Part shown: piece after piece, positions 46,851 to 58,371 of the stretch | How positions within the stretch are numbered: the stretch's first letter is position 1 | How the letters are laid out: every line of letters begins with the position of its first letter | Source of the DNA: Excoecaria cochinchinensis | Lineage: Eukaryota; Streptophyta; Magnoliopsida; Malpighiales; Euphorbiaceae | Length of the DNA stretch: 64,000 nt | Reading direction: 5' to 3' | Assembly (NCBI GenBank): GCA_947683425.1 | Contig: CANTUQ010000070.1 | Coordinates: 3,808,001-3,872,000 of the forward strand | The notes under the pieces: model-generated | What the model saw: only the letters and a program-made list of their open reading frames with translations | Database searches by the model: none | What the model was told of the DNA's origin: nothing | Translations under genes and position numbers: made by a program

Positions 46851-47136
46851 GATTCAGGATGGGCATCGAATCTAGCGAATGAGTCAGTACAAGCGAGGCG
46901 CATTCCGCATTTTCGGATCGGAGTATAGCCGATCCTAACGGACGGGATCGACATAAGGTTCGTGGTTCCCGTATCTTCGGATAAGGATGTTCGTCGATCC
47001 TAACGGTCGAACTGTCGGGCACTCATCCTTTTCCGTATCTTGGGATCGGGAGTTTCATCGATCCTAACGGTCGGACATGCCTTCAAAGAAATAAATTCTA
47101 ACTTTCATATTTTTGGCTCGGGACGAACGTCGAGCC
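46851..47136 (-). repeat. Tandem hairpin array, 64-bp period
   Basis: Five units start at 46851, 46915, 46979, 47043 and 47115. Stems: GATTC/GAATC, GGATCGG/CCGATCC, GGAT/ATCC (decayed), GGATCG/CGATCC, GGCTCG/CGAGCC, with loops of 7-14 nt. The flanks share TCCTAACGG and CGTATCTT words. It lies between pol and the antisense ORF, where Tat elements often carry tandem repeats. Confidence 0.85.
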
Positions 47137-47234
47137 TAGCATATAAGTTATGATATGTATGCTTTTCAGTTAATGAAAACGAAACTCTTTACACAAGGAT
47201 GAAAAGGAACCTCTTTATTGATTGAACATTTGTT

Positions 47235-47741
47235 GAATTTGGACACATCATTACAAGTGGTACTTTTTGAGTACTTCGACATTCCAGCTCCTGGAGATGT
47301 CTTGCCCTTCTAATGTTTCGGGCTTAAGACTTTAGAGACCTCATAAGGCCCTTTCCAGTTTGGCATTAGTTTCCCAACTCCCGCATTTCCTGCACCTATG
47401 TCCGCCTTTCTGAGACCAAGTCGCCCACGTTGAAAGCTCTAGGCTTTACTTTGGCATTGTGATATTTGGCGATCCTTTATTTGTAGGTGGCGATCTTGAC
47501 ATAGGCGTCCTCCCTCCTTCCTTCTATGAGATCTAGATCTTGGCATCTTTCTTGGATGCTCGTCTGTTCAGAATAGAATGCCGATCGGTAGGATAGAAGG
47601 CTGACCTCTATGGGTATCATTACCTCAGAGCCGTAAATAAGAGAGAATAGCGTTTGGTGAGTGCCTGTCCTTGGTGAAGTTCTATAAGACCACAGGACAC
47701 TCTGCAGCTCTTCAGTCGCTTTTCGCCTCACCCAGCCGTTA
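47235..47741 (-). pseudogene. Gypsy integrase C-terminal fragment
   Basis: The minus-strand reading starts at the very edge of the LTR with NGWVRRKATEELQSVLWSYR, then SPRTGTHQTLFSLIYGSEVM, the end of a Gypsy integrase core. It continues after a stop as AKYHNAKVKPRAFNVGDLV, the C-terminal DNA-binding part. At least two stops and one shift. The missing front half and the direct LTR junction show a deletion. Confidence 0.9.
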
Positions 47742-48213
47742 TGATAAAGCACAGAAAGTCTTTATCTGAGATAGAAGGAGAGCTGGTTGGTTTGTAGTGA
47801 AAGATCCGATCGGATGGGTGAATCCTGCAAGAGAAAGTGTCCGATCGGACCAGGCGTAAACACTCCGAAACTTAAGTTAGTAGCTTTTAGAGAGAGAATA
47901 CTAGAGATTTAATACCTGATACCATCGTTGGTTGGGCTATTTATATGAGATAGTTGAGGTGCACTTGAGTGCGTGGGATGTGATAACTGGCAGTCAGAGT
48001 AGGTGTGCAGCGAAGTGACTGAGAGCAGTTAATGGGTATGGGTTCTGCCTTGTGTCAGACGGCTGATGGAACTGGCGGTTACATCAGCCGATCGGACATG
48101 CGCGTTGCCTAGGAGTTCACGCCTGCTACTCTCTGTTATTGGGCCTTGAGCCTTACTAATGGACTGGGCCGATTAGATAGGCTTTTATGCAAATGATATT
48201 TGCAGGGTTATCA
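47742..48213 (-). repeat. 5' LTR (right) of the Tat-like element
   Basis: 472 bp, TGATAAAGCACAG to GGTTATCA in plus sense, with the extra GGGCCTTGAGCCTTACTAAT segment absent from the left copy. Confidence 0.9.
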
Positions 48214-48218
48214 CTACA

Positions 48219-49909
48219 ATTTTACCGAACACACCCAAGTCCTCGAAAGGGTTCGGGATTGTAAAGATAAAAATAATATAAATCAAGTATATAATAAGCA
48301 GTAATATTTTTTCCCGTGACTTTGATACCAAACAGATGCAAGATTAAAGGGTAAGTAGATAATGAAAAACTAATTATTTAAGACTTAATTGAATAATGAA
48401 TGGATAAGTAATAAAATAATCAAATGAAATATAGATAACTAAAATAATCAAATGCAATAATTAAAGATAAAGATAAAAGGAAAATGAAATAAGCAATAAA
48501 TTTAAAATAATAAACTTAAAGATAAATAGATAGAACATGGGTGGCATAGCCCGCCACAACAATAATAAAATTAAAGCAACAAAAATAAAGAACATAAATT
48601 GAAAATAAAAAAAATGGACGGTATTACCAGCCATAATAATGATAAAATTAAAGCAATAAAATTAAAGTGAAAAATGGGCAGTAACATCAGCCACAACATA
48701 TAAATATCAAGATTAATTTTTCTTTATTTAATTTTTCACTTACATTAAGAATATAAAAGCATAGGTGAAAGGAGATACAAGCACTGGTGTGGAGCCACAT
48801 TCAAGTGAGATGTACACCCTCATTTTTTAAATTTTCTTAACTATATATATAAATTATAAATTATTATGATGATCCCTCTAATTTATTTTAAATACTCTCT
48901 TTTAAATTTTAATCTAATAATAAACATATAATTTTAATTTTTTATAATAAAATTATAACGTGTACTCCTATTGATCCTGGATTCCTAATTCCGCGGTTAG
49001 ATACAAGTTAAGTATAAGTTAAGTTTAGATTTAATGTTAAAGGGTGATGGTTTAAAAGTTGATGGTAGGATTTGGTTTTTGGCTAAGGGTCGGTAGAGTT
49101 AAAGATAGTGAAATTTATAGAGAAAATGAGTTAAAGGTAGGTGTGGATGAGAGTGATGGAATGGGGAGAAAATGAGTGGAAATGGAGAGAGGGTATTGGT
49201 GGAGAGAAAGCTGGAACTGGAAGAGAGAGGGTTGGGTGGGGGAGTCTTGCAAAGTTTTAGAAAATGGAAAAGGATGGATTGCTTTGGAGAGATGTCCATT
49301 TATAAAAGAGTGGTGTCACTATAAAAATAACGGAGTTACTGTAGACAGGTATTGTTTGGCACTGTAGATTACTGTAGCCTCTTTGTTTTTCCTCGCTCTA
49401 AAGTCTGTATCTTTACATGGGCTTCGTGTGCTCTATCTCCTACTTTATTTCAGTGAATTATTGATGCTTTAAAAGGGTAAAAATTCTGAAACAATCATTT
49501 TCATTATCATTTCCAAGGTTGATTGCATCCTCTGCTGAGATGGCTTTACTGAAGGCTTTTGAGGAGCCTTTTTTACTGGCTAAGAGCTGATCTATTAATG
49601 TAAAATATTATTCTTCGGTGTTTGCTTGACCTAATAGGGAGCTTCCATGGGACTTCTACGCTAAGAAAGTTGTGGTAGAAGTTAATTGCTTTTGGTGGCC
49701 TTGAAACCGTTCTTCAACAGCAGTAATGGAGGCCTTGTGTTCTTTCTAAAATTTATACAACCATTTCTTGACTAGAATTGGTACTTCAAGCAGAATATGA
49801 AGCAGTAACCTAAGGAACGAAAAACTTTGAAAAGAAAAGGACCAATGAGTGGAAAAAAAAGTGTTCTTCAACTGTGAGGGAATATTTAGCTTTAAAGGTG
49901 ACATACCAT
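48219..49909. other. Gene-poor DNA between the Tat-like element and MULE 1
   Basis: CCGAACACACCC at 48226-48237 may be the right end of the element begun at 34516. At 48537-48700 three diverged copies of ATGGGTGGCATAGCCCGCCA-like text alternate with AATAAAATTAAAGCAA. The rest has no recognised gene. Confidence 0.45.
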
Positions 49910-49918
49910 GAAAAACTG

Positions 49919-50018
49919 GGGATAAAGATTTGAATGGTGCAATTTGGGAAACTATTTCCCGGAGTGGTGTGAGTTGAAAACTAATTCTAGGAGTGGTGTG
50001 TTAATTAGAAGACGCAGG
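49919..50018 (+). repeat. Left terminal inverted repeat of MULE 1
   Basis: Shares GGTGCAATTT, AAACTATTTCCC, GGTGTGA and AGAAG(A/C)CGCAG with the reverse of 58265-58362. Confidence 0.9.
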
Positions 50019-50057
50019 GCTCACCAGCGGAAAATGACGAGGGCCAACGTCACCCTA

Positions 50058-50162
50058 ACATCATATGCCGCAGCTCTATGCTGCGGCATATGATGTCACA
50101 AGCCGCAGCCCTGAGCAGCGGCTTGTGACGTCACATGCCGCAGCTTAAGGCTGCGGCATGTG
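50058..50162. repeat. Three adjacent hairpins at the left end of MULE 1
   Basis: 50058-50096: 17-bp perfect stem ACATCATATGCCGCAGC with a 5-nt loop. 50095-50129: 12-bp stem GTCACAAGCCGC with an 11-nt loop. 50132-50162: 13-bp stem CACATGCCGCAGC with a 5-nt loop. All share the core GCCGC(AGC). Confidence 0.95.
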
Positions 50163-51168
50163 CACAGGGGGGACACACCTCCTGTCCTCTGAAGCGCTGA
50201 TAGTCACGCGTGACTGTTTTACATGGGAAGCGTGAAATTGAATCAAAATGAAAGATAAGTTGGGTTCCATGTTTTGTTCTTCAATTCACAGTTTCTAACT
50301 TCCATTTCCATATAATTTTCTTTGTTTACGTTGTTCTTTCTTCACAAGGTTTGAAACTTGAGGTACTCCCTTCTTCTTTGTATATTACTTGTAATTTCTA
50401 ATTTTGCTTTTCAATTGTTAAACATATATTACCATATAATGTAATTCTTTATATATTTTTTATTCGTAGTTGTAGGGTATTATTATTTATCAATTATTTA
50501 CAAAATTTAAGGTTAAGTTTAATATTTGACTTTGTTAAAATTATTTATACAATAATAATGTTGATTAAATAATTAATTGTATTATGTTGCAATTGATAGG
50601 TGTATTGTTCCCGTTAATTCGACGTTAAAAAAAAATGGCAAGTTATTATTTTAATTTTTGCTTGATTTAATTTTATTTTAATTTGTTCACTATTATTTAA
50701 GCCTCAAAGGAAAAATTGGTGTTGCTTACAAATTTTTACGTGAACAAGTTAACATGTATTGTGTAAATATGAACATAATTTTTTTTTGATAAGTATAGAT
50801 AGTTTCTTTTACGTGTAAATGTATGAAAATTGTCAACTTTTTTTATATTTGGTTGATTAATTTCAAAAAAATGTAATATTTTTAAGTGAAAAAATTTTAA
50901 AATATTTGTATGTGAAATATAAAGCATAATTTAATTAGTTGAGATATTTAGTTAAATTGCCATGTATATTCGTTGGTTTAATATAGAAATGTTGGCTTTT
51001 TTTTATTTGAAATAATTGTGGATTTTATTAATGTGGTCATAAATGTTTTAGAAAATATTTATATAATATTGAAATGTAGGTTAAATTGATGTAGTCAATA
51101 ATAATTAGAAATGTTATTTATGAACAAGTAACCTTTTGTCATTATATTTGCACCTTGGTTATCGAAAA

Positions 51169-53561
51169 ATGAATCAATTCGGGAACCAGCAATTTGTAAA
51201 TCCGGGTCCAATAAATGATGATCTGCTGAAATTGCAAGGAAAACATCTTGCAGATGCAGTTTGGAGTGATAATGTATGTATATTTTGACGTTTTAATTAA
51301 ATGATATTATTTAGTTTATTACCGGTGACACAAGGGCACGCTGATAAAACCGATATCTATTAATTTTCAAGTTGGTCATGATGTATTATTCGCACGTCGA
51401 GCAAGTGTTGAAAGGCATTATAGGAATATTGATCCGAGGATACTACCGTACCTGCGAGCAGCGGGATTTTACGGTATTTCGTAAGTCGGTGTTATGCCTG
51501 TCGATTGCAATTTAATAACTGCACTAGCAGAGAGATGGAGACCGGAGACACATACTTTTCACCTTGCAGTAGGTGAAGCATCAATAACACTCCAGGATGT
51601 GGGGATTCTGACCGGTCTACCCATTGAAGAAGAAGCTGTGACGGGTCATTTGAACTACGATTGGGCGGAGCTGTGTAGTCTGCTATTGGGACAAGTTCCA
51701 CCAGAGGATGTTCTGAAGGGTAATCAGGTCAAAATGAAATGGTTAAGCAGGAATTTCAGCGCTTTACCAGTTGATGCTAATGAAGACACTGTGCAATACT
51801 TTAGCCGGACATGGATTTTGCGTTGTATTGGTGGATTATTATGTCCATCGCAATCAAATAATTATATTAACTTAGTGTGGCTCCCGTTATTGGAGCATTT
51901 ACATCAAGCCGGTAACTATAGTTGGGGGTCAACTTGCTTGGCATGGTTATACAGAGAGCTATGTCGGGCCACTCGACCGAGTGCAAATGGTCTGGGTGGT
52001 TATCAGCAGATTATTCAAATATGGGCATGGGAGAGACTCACTCAATTTCGTCCAGTTTTTTTGCAAAATGTTGTTCTTAATCAGACCATGCCATATGCTT
52101 ACAGGTAAAATTGATTTATTATATCGTATATCTGAATGTAATTTTTGAAGTATTTGATCGATATGCTAACGTGACATTAATTTTGTCATCAGGTGGCGAT
52201 CTCCTATCGATAATAGAATTAATAATAATAAAAATATTAATGATTTTCGCATTGAGTTAGATATTCAACGACCTGATCAGGTGGGTTAAATTTTCAGTAA
52301 TGAAAATTTTTTAAATTTCCATGTATTGAAAGTAAATTTGTGACAACTTATTGATGAATTTTGTAAATTTTCAGATGGATTGGGAGCCGTACAATAATAG
52401 CATGCACTTGCTGCCTAATTATTGTAGAGACGGTGTCAACAGTTGGAGATCAGTTGTGCCCATGATATGTTTCCATATTATCGAGTGGCACCAACCTGAT
52501 CGATGCCTTAGACAGTTCGGAATGGACCAGCCGATTCCATTCGAACCTCAAAATAATGATATTGTGCACTCTATTGACCTGCAAGGGCACAGTGATATAA
52601 ATTGGGGGGATAAATTAGCAAGTTTTATTCACGAGTGGGGCAACCGATGGAATCGAGTTGTCACAACACAGTTACTTGATGCTCCATTACATATGAGATC
52701 ACAGTACATGCAATGGTATATTGCACGTACTAGACGCTGGATTACCCAAATTGGTGCTTCACTAGGAGCTACGGTATGATTTATTGCTTTCATAAAAATT
52801 GCATTAATGAAATAATTTTTCGCTAATTCGAAACGTTATTCATTTATCCGCAGGCCGATGGCGCTGAAAGGATTTATCATGCAGATATTAATGCATCATT
52901 GAATGAAGGTGGTAATATTCATCTTACATCTGAAAGTATTTTGGGTGCTGTTGGAGCAATAGGGCGAACATCGAATGTTTATCCTCGTCAGCCAAGTCCA
53001 GATCCTATGGAGATACAATCGCTATTAACTCCATACGAGGATTTTCGATCGTCAGCCCGTAGCAGGAGGGGAATGGGCGAAAGACGTACAACTGTTGCAT
53101 CAATTCCCATTCAGCCTGGAGTTCACCAAGTCCCCCCACCCATGTTATGGCCTTATTTTGTTGACCCTTCTTCAAGTTCATTTGATATCCCTTCTATTGG
53201 TCAAGCACAATTCGATCAAGCTAGCTTTTTGCCGACGGAACCTGGTCCATCAAATTACTATGAGGCTGAAGCTGGCACTTCAAGATGCAATGTTGATTTG
53301 AATGTAAGTCTTTCTGAAAGAGAGCATCCAACACATCACATATACGAACAGGCTCAGCAAGATGATTTTTTTCAACATCTACTGGACAGCTCAAATATGG
53401 GGACTACTATGGGTTTAGCAGATCAGGCATTGTATAGTGGCGATTATAATGATGTCATGCATATACCACACAATGCAAACCCGTACGAGATGGGTGATCA
53501 ATTTGATACACAGAGCAGTTCATCTCGTAGTAGTAGTAGAAGGAGAAATAGGAGACGTTGA
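51169..53561 (+). pseudogene. Plant mobile domain (PMD, aminotransferase-like) gene of MULE 1
   Basis: Exons: 51169-51273 (MNQFGNQQFVNPGPIN), about 51376-52104, 52193-52280, 52375-52773, 52854-53561. PMD hallmarks are LPYLRAAGFYGIS, ERWRPETHTFHLAVGEASIT, LQDVGILTGLPI and, in exon 4, FHIIEWHQPDRCLRQFGMDQ. A TAA at 51482-51484 sits inside the domain, where family members commonly have Gln, so one C-to-T change may have killed it. An ORF starting just after it (51494) is only the remainder. The C-terminus ends in Ser and Arg (SSSRSSSRRRNRRR), a possible nuclear signal. Host PMD proteins (MAIN, MAIL1) act in genome stability and silencing; the job of MULE-borne copies is not known. Confidence 0.88.
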
Positions 53562-53823
53562 AAATATTATGTGTATTTGGACATTGACATTTTAATGCAA
53601 AAATTGTTTTTTTTATAGTTTTTATTTTCTTACTTAGCTTAAAAATTTTCACAAAACAAATTGGGGATATCTCAAATACACCCAAACATTGACATATAAT
53701 TATAATACATTGACATATAATTATAATTATCTTACGCAAAATTTAATACGTGTAAATAAATTAAAATAAATTAATTGTTCATATAATACCATTACACAAT
53801 AACACACATGTTGTTGCACAATT

Positions 53824-56800
53824 TCAGCTTCTAAATGGTTGATTGGATGGTCCAGCGCCACTTGTACATGTTTTTTTATTGTGTCCAACATTGCCACGTT
53901 TGCTGCAATGACCAACATTACTCCTATCACGCCTATCCATCTCATTCCGTATAGGATTTGTTTTAGGCCGACCCTTCTTCCTCATTAGTTCCATATCAGG
54001 TACCAACTTAGGACCATAATACTGCGGCCAATATGCTTTATGTGCCATTGGACGGAATTCACCATCGTAGCATTTTAGTGCCTCCATAATGGTATAACAC
54101 TTATCGACAAATGTGTAAGGATCAATATGTCTATGCATGCAAGCGGTAATGGCATGCGAGCAAGGTATTTTCATTCCTTGAAATTGTCCACACTCACATT
54201 CACGCTTGTCCAGACTTAATACATAAGTATCAACCTCCGTGTTTTCTTCTGGTGCACTGTATGCTATGACACTAAAGAGCCCGTACTGATTGTCATACTG
54301 CACGACCATGTGTCCTCTCGCCTTGATAGAATTCTTCGACATAACTTGAACACATTTTGGTGTGAACAGTAAACCTTCAGTCATTTTACTTATGTACATT
54401 TGCCTCCGTTGATCGTAAAATTTAACCGGCCTGCCGAAAACGTGTTCAACAATCGCTGTTATGGTCATCATGCGTACACCTTTGAGCGCGCTGTTCACAC
54501 TCTCAGCAATGTTTGTAGTGGCATGCCCATACCTGTAGCCGCCATCCTCAGAAAATGTCCAGCGATCTAGAGGCACTCTCATAGCCCAGTTGTACGATTC
54601 CTCGTCCATCTCTTTAATCTTGTCCATGTGCTTAGTGAAGATACGCTTCTGATATTGTGTACCTACATCGAGATGTTTATGAAGTTAATGCAAATAAGCA
54701 AATTAGACAATTCAAAATAAAGTAAATTAATGCTTGCCATGTAATTGCTTACCAGCCTTGTAAATCGGATATTTTATTGTTTTATTCCTATGATGGGTGT
54801 TGTAGTTGCTGACGAAGTGCCGTAAACATAACCTATGAAATGACAATGGTTCCTTCCAACCACTTCGTTCGTCACGGAACACTGCCATTATACCAGCATG
54901 TCTGTCTGATATAACGGTTATTCTGACACTTTGGGTCACATGTTTTCTAATCAAACTCATGAACCACGCCCAACTTGATTTATTCTCAGACTCCACAATA
55001 GCAAATGCTAGTGGGAACAACATACTGTTTCCATCAACTGAACTAGCAATAAGCAGCATCTGTTGGAATTTTCCTGTCAAAAATGTTCCGTCGATCAACA
55101 AAATTGGTTTACAATGAAGAAACCCATCAATGGCCGGTTTGAAGCTCCAAAAAACCTTTTGAAATTGCCTGACATTAGGGAGGTTTGTTTCACGCGTCTT
55201 CAACTCGTAAACAGTACCGGCATTGTAATTTTGCAATGCATGGAGAAATCCCGGTAATGTCTCGTACGACTCAACGTAGTTGCCGAATACTGCCTCTACT
55301 GCACCAATTTTAGCGTACCAAGCTTTCTTGTATGATACCTCAAATTTAAATTGCTACTTAATTGCCGCAATAATAATATCAACAGGCAGTGTCGGATTCT
55401 TGCTAACCATTCCCATTATACAATTACGAATTACTTTTGAACCCAATTGTCTGTGATCCTTAGTTAGATTACTGGAGAGGCATGAGTGTGGATCACCGTA
55501 CCTTGTTATTTTCCACAAAGGACAATTCCCTTTCCTTGCTGCTCTTAACCTCCATTTGCAGCCATTTTCAGACTTCATGCATCTCAATACCCAAAATGTC
55601 GATTTTGATTCAACAACGCGAAAGTCGTCATTTCTCTTAATTGAGAACTTCTTCACACATGATTGACCTTCTTCCTTATTGTTGAAAACTAAACCCGTTG
55701 ATAACTCGGATATACCATCCCATGTCTGAAAGTGAATACCTTCAGAGAGATTAACCTGTGCAGCATCGAAGTCAATTTGCATATAGTGTTCGGAAGGAAA
55801 ACTGAAGTTTGCTTCAGCCATCCCTTCACATGGATGCATTGATGCTAGTGGACTCACATCATGCAAATAAGAACACTCATCGCCACCACCAAATTCAGAT
55901 TCATCACTTTCTGAGCTTATACTTTCATCTTCAGCGTCAACATCCTCATTAGATGATATATATTCATTACTTAATGCCCCCCCGTCTTCATCAGCCATGC
56001 CGCCAATATTAAATGAAGGATCATCTTCGGATATAGAATCACCTAGTAAATCACCATCCCGTCGAGAATCAGATTGATTTACAATATCAGGTGGTGGAAC
56101 TGCAACATGAGAAACAGATCGACGTCTAGTCACATTTGCAAATCCCCCTCCAGAATTTTGTTGGTGCACTTCTGTTGTCTGTAAAATAGAATGTTGTTGA
56201 CTAAGATCAAGAAGCTGAGAAACAGAATGTCGTTGACGACTACATTCCACATTAGGATTTGTCGCTGCTCTCAACACTACTTCCAAATTTATTTCATTTG
56301 AATGCCTTTCAGATCTGTTGCCAAAAACAGACTTACTGAAAAAATTACCAACCCTCCTACTAAATGACCGTCTTGGTTGGCTCACACTTGGGGCAGGTAG
56401 CTGGCTTGCTGCTGGACGTATAGGAACGTGTCCAGCTCTGTCACTTGCTTCTGTTCCAAGTAATGAAACATCTCGTCTACTTCGTGACTGTCGCTGGTGA
56501 TCGGGACTGGCATTCCCTAGATTGCTAATTGATCGTCGTTCTCCACTTTGATCGACATTTATACCTGCAACAGCATACTATTCTCCAACAAAATTAGATT
56601 GAGATAACATTTCAATATCATGTCGACTCACAGAATGCATGGGCTGACTGGGACCAACATCATTTATATATATTTGTTAATTTCCAATGATGTTTTCTGC
56701 GTCGAGTTCTTCATTTGTATCCTCATTGCCGGGTGCATACGTTGATATATTACCTCCTACATCCGCCTTGTTAACTTCAATAATTAATTCAACTATCGTA

Positions 56801-57110
56801 TAACAGTCATATTTTCTTAAATTTTCGTATATAATCTCAATATCATCATCATCTTCCAAGTCCACCGACGTCCAGTACAATGATACTTGATTGAACATTG
56901 GAACTTTGTAAATAATTCTGAAAATTTTGTCGTTCAAACCTAAGCCTAATTTTACGTGGATTTTATGAACCAACTCACGAAATGTGGGCTTATTTTTTAA
57001 TCTCAATCTCTTTGATTTGGCATTCGGTCCAGATATATCGTATTGAAAGTTTCCCCCATCATAACTTATTATTCCTCCGGTATCAAATAAATGTCCGTAT
57101 ATGTTGCCAT
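53824..57110 (-). pseudogene. MURA-type transposase of MULE 1
   Basis: Reads from an ATG at 57110 (short frameshift near 57078) through a PB1-like N-terminal region (KPTFRELVHKIHVKLGLGL, with YWTSVDLEDDDDIEIIYE), a Ser-rich linker, the MuDR DNA-binding zinc region (SENGCKWRLRAARKGNCPLW, PHSC), and the MULE transposase core with LLIDGTF, TVISDRHAGI and TTNIAESVNSALKG, matching a D-D-E triad. Then come a SWIM finger (CECGQFQGMKIPCSHAITAC) and a C-terminal CCHC-like knuckle. One GT-AG intron in phase 1 lies between GCTG (about 54752) and 54662. Stops TAA at 56677-56679, TAG near 56583 and TAG at 55352-55354 lie in an otherwise continuous frame. Decayed but recent, since frame is mostly kept. Confidence 0.93.
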
Positions 57111-57140
57111 TTCAGAAGTGCCTGTCAGTTCAATACGTGC

Positions 57141-57141
<1 letters not shown>

Positions 57142-57196
<55 letters not shown>
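57142..57196. repeat. (TAA)n microsatellite
   Basis: About 18 TAA units 30 bp upstream of the transposase ATG in MULE 1, in its probable leader or promoter. Confidence 0.9.
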
Positions 57197-57198
<2 letters not shown>

Positions 57199-57239
57199 TA
57201 ATAATAATATTAATAATATTAATATCTTCATAATAATCA

Positions 57240-58070
57240 AATTTATTTATTAACTACAGTAAACAACTCTTCATAGCAACACGTGGTAATAAACAAATAA
57301 TTCACAACAAATTAATACATACTTTCTTAATATTGTATAAACCGCAACAAATAAGTCACATACATATCAACAAAAAATAATTTCATATATGCATAATAAA
57401 TATAAACTTGTCTACAAAAATAATTGTTAACAACACAAATAATTTGTCATAACTTATATATAACTAATCCAAAAAATATAAAATTAAATTAACAATTATC
57501 TGAAACAAACTATAGGAAAAATCTGTCACACACATGTTACACAAATAAATTATTTTACATTATCATGACACTCAATAATTCTTATTTTATATTATGCAAA
57601 ATATGTTATTTTCAGAATTTACATACATAACTATGTTATTTTCACAATTTACATAAATAAATTTTGCAATATCAAACGAAAATTAAAATAATAACTTACT
57701 TGATTTTGCTTGATATGTGAGATAAACGAAAAAAATACACCTACATATTACAAAACAATACAATTACATATTTCATCAACATTATTGCATAAATAATTGT
57801 AAAAAAAATAATATACTCACTCTTAAATTCTGCATGTAATTGATATCTAATAATATAAATGTAATGTGAATAATATGAAATAAAAAAAATGCGTAACCTG
57901 TTATTGGAACTCCAAACCTTCAGAGAGAAATATGAAAGCTTGAAATAATAATAAGCAAAACGCAATGCAATATCAATTTCAAACATATGTAAACAAAGGA
58001 ACCGTAAGTTTTAAAGGCATGAATTTCAAATTACAATTCAATTGCGTTTTTTTCTTTTTTTTTCCCATTT
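57240..58070. other. Upstream region of the MULE 1 transposase
   Basis: A+T-rich, no ORF of note. It should hold the promoter for the minus-strand transposase, but no clear TATA box was chosen. Confidence 0.4.
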
Positions 58071-58072
58071 GC

Positions 58073-58157
58073 AGGACAGTAGCACTGGAAAGTGTCCTTG
58101 GACACTGTGACCGTGTAGGACAGTCGCGCTGGAAAGTGTCCTTGGACACTGTGGCTG
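58073..58157. repeat. Tandem pair of 44-bp units with a hairpin core
   Basis: Units at 58073 and 58117 share CTGGAAAGTGTCCTTGGACA. Each contains GTGTCC-TT-GGACAC, a 6-bp hairpin. Confidence 0.9.
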
Positions 58158-58177
58158 AGCACATGGCCGGGATGATA

Positions 58178-58273
58178 TCATATGCCGCAGCCATGTGCTG
58201 CGGCATATGACAATGGCAGGCGCCCGCCTGACGTAGAGCTTACGCCATAAGCCGCAGGAGTGCCCTGCGGCTT
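58178..58273. repeat. Hairpins at the right end of MULE 1
   Basis: 58178-58210: 14-bp perfect stem TCATATGCCGCAGC, 5-nt loop, the same core as the left end. 58217-58230: CAGGCG-CC-CGCCTG. 58249-58273: 10-bp stem AAGCCGCAGG, 5-nt loop. Confidence 0.95.
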
Positions 58274-58362
58274 CTACAAAAACACCATCTCTAGCAATAG
58301 TTTACATTTCACACCATTTTGGGAAATAGTTTTTGAAATTGCACCATTTAAATCTTTGTCCC
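58265..58362 (-). repeat. Right terminal inverted repeat of MULE 1
   Basis: Reverse complement begins GGGACAAAGATTTAAATGGT and pairs with the left TIR. Confidence 0.9.
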
Positions 58363-58371
58363 GAACAACTG

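Larger units (their letters stand above)
42931..48213 (-). mobile_element. Tat-like Gypsy retrotransposon with large internal deletion
   Basis: LTRs at 42931-43387 and 47742-48213, target duplication CTACA at 42926-42930 and 48214-48218. In element sense (minus) the order is: 5' LTR, integrase C-terminal fragment directly abutting it, tandem hairpin repeats, an ORF in antisense (plus strand), purine tract GAGGGGGGACAAG, 3' LTR. This order, with an antisense ORF between pol and the 3' LTR, is known for Tat-lineage (Retand type) elements. The primer-binding site, gag, protease, RT and most of integrase are gone. LTRs differ by many substitutions and by a ~28-bp indel, so it is much older than its neighbour. 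Confidence 0.88.
49919..58362. mobile_element. MULE 1: full-length Mutator-like element with PMD gene and transposase
   Basis: 8.4 kb. Left TIR from GGGATAAAGATTTGAATGGT matches in reverse the right TIR ending at 58362 over about 100 bp, with roughly three quarters of bases the same. Target duplication GAAAAACTG (49910-49918) and GAACAACTG (58363-58371), 8 of 9. Inside: hairpin clusters next to both TIRs, a plus-strand PMD gene and a convergent minus-strand MURA transposase about 260 bp apart. Both genes carry nonsense changes, so this copy is inactive. MULEs with PMD genes are known in plants. Confidence 0.95.

Noticed and set aside
34516..48237. One 13.7-kb DNA transposon with GGGTGTGTTCGG ends
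   Set aside because: Nearly all of the interior is two separate LTR elements with their own target duplications. At most the ends belong to a small split MITE, and no target duplication for it was found.
50058..50162. Rho-independent terminators
   Set aside because: The stems resemble terminators, but this mechanism does not apply to plant nuclear genes, and there are no T tracts.
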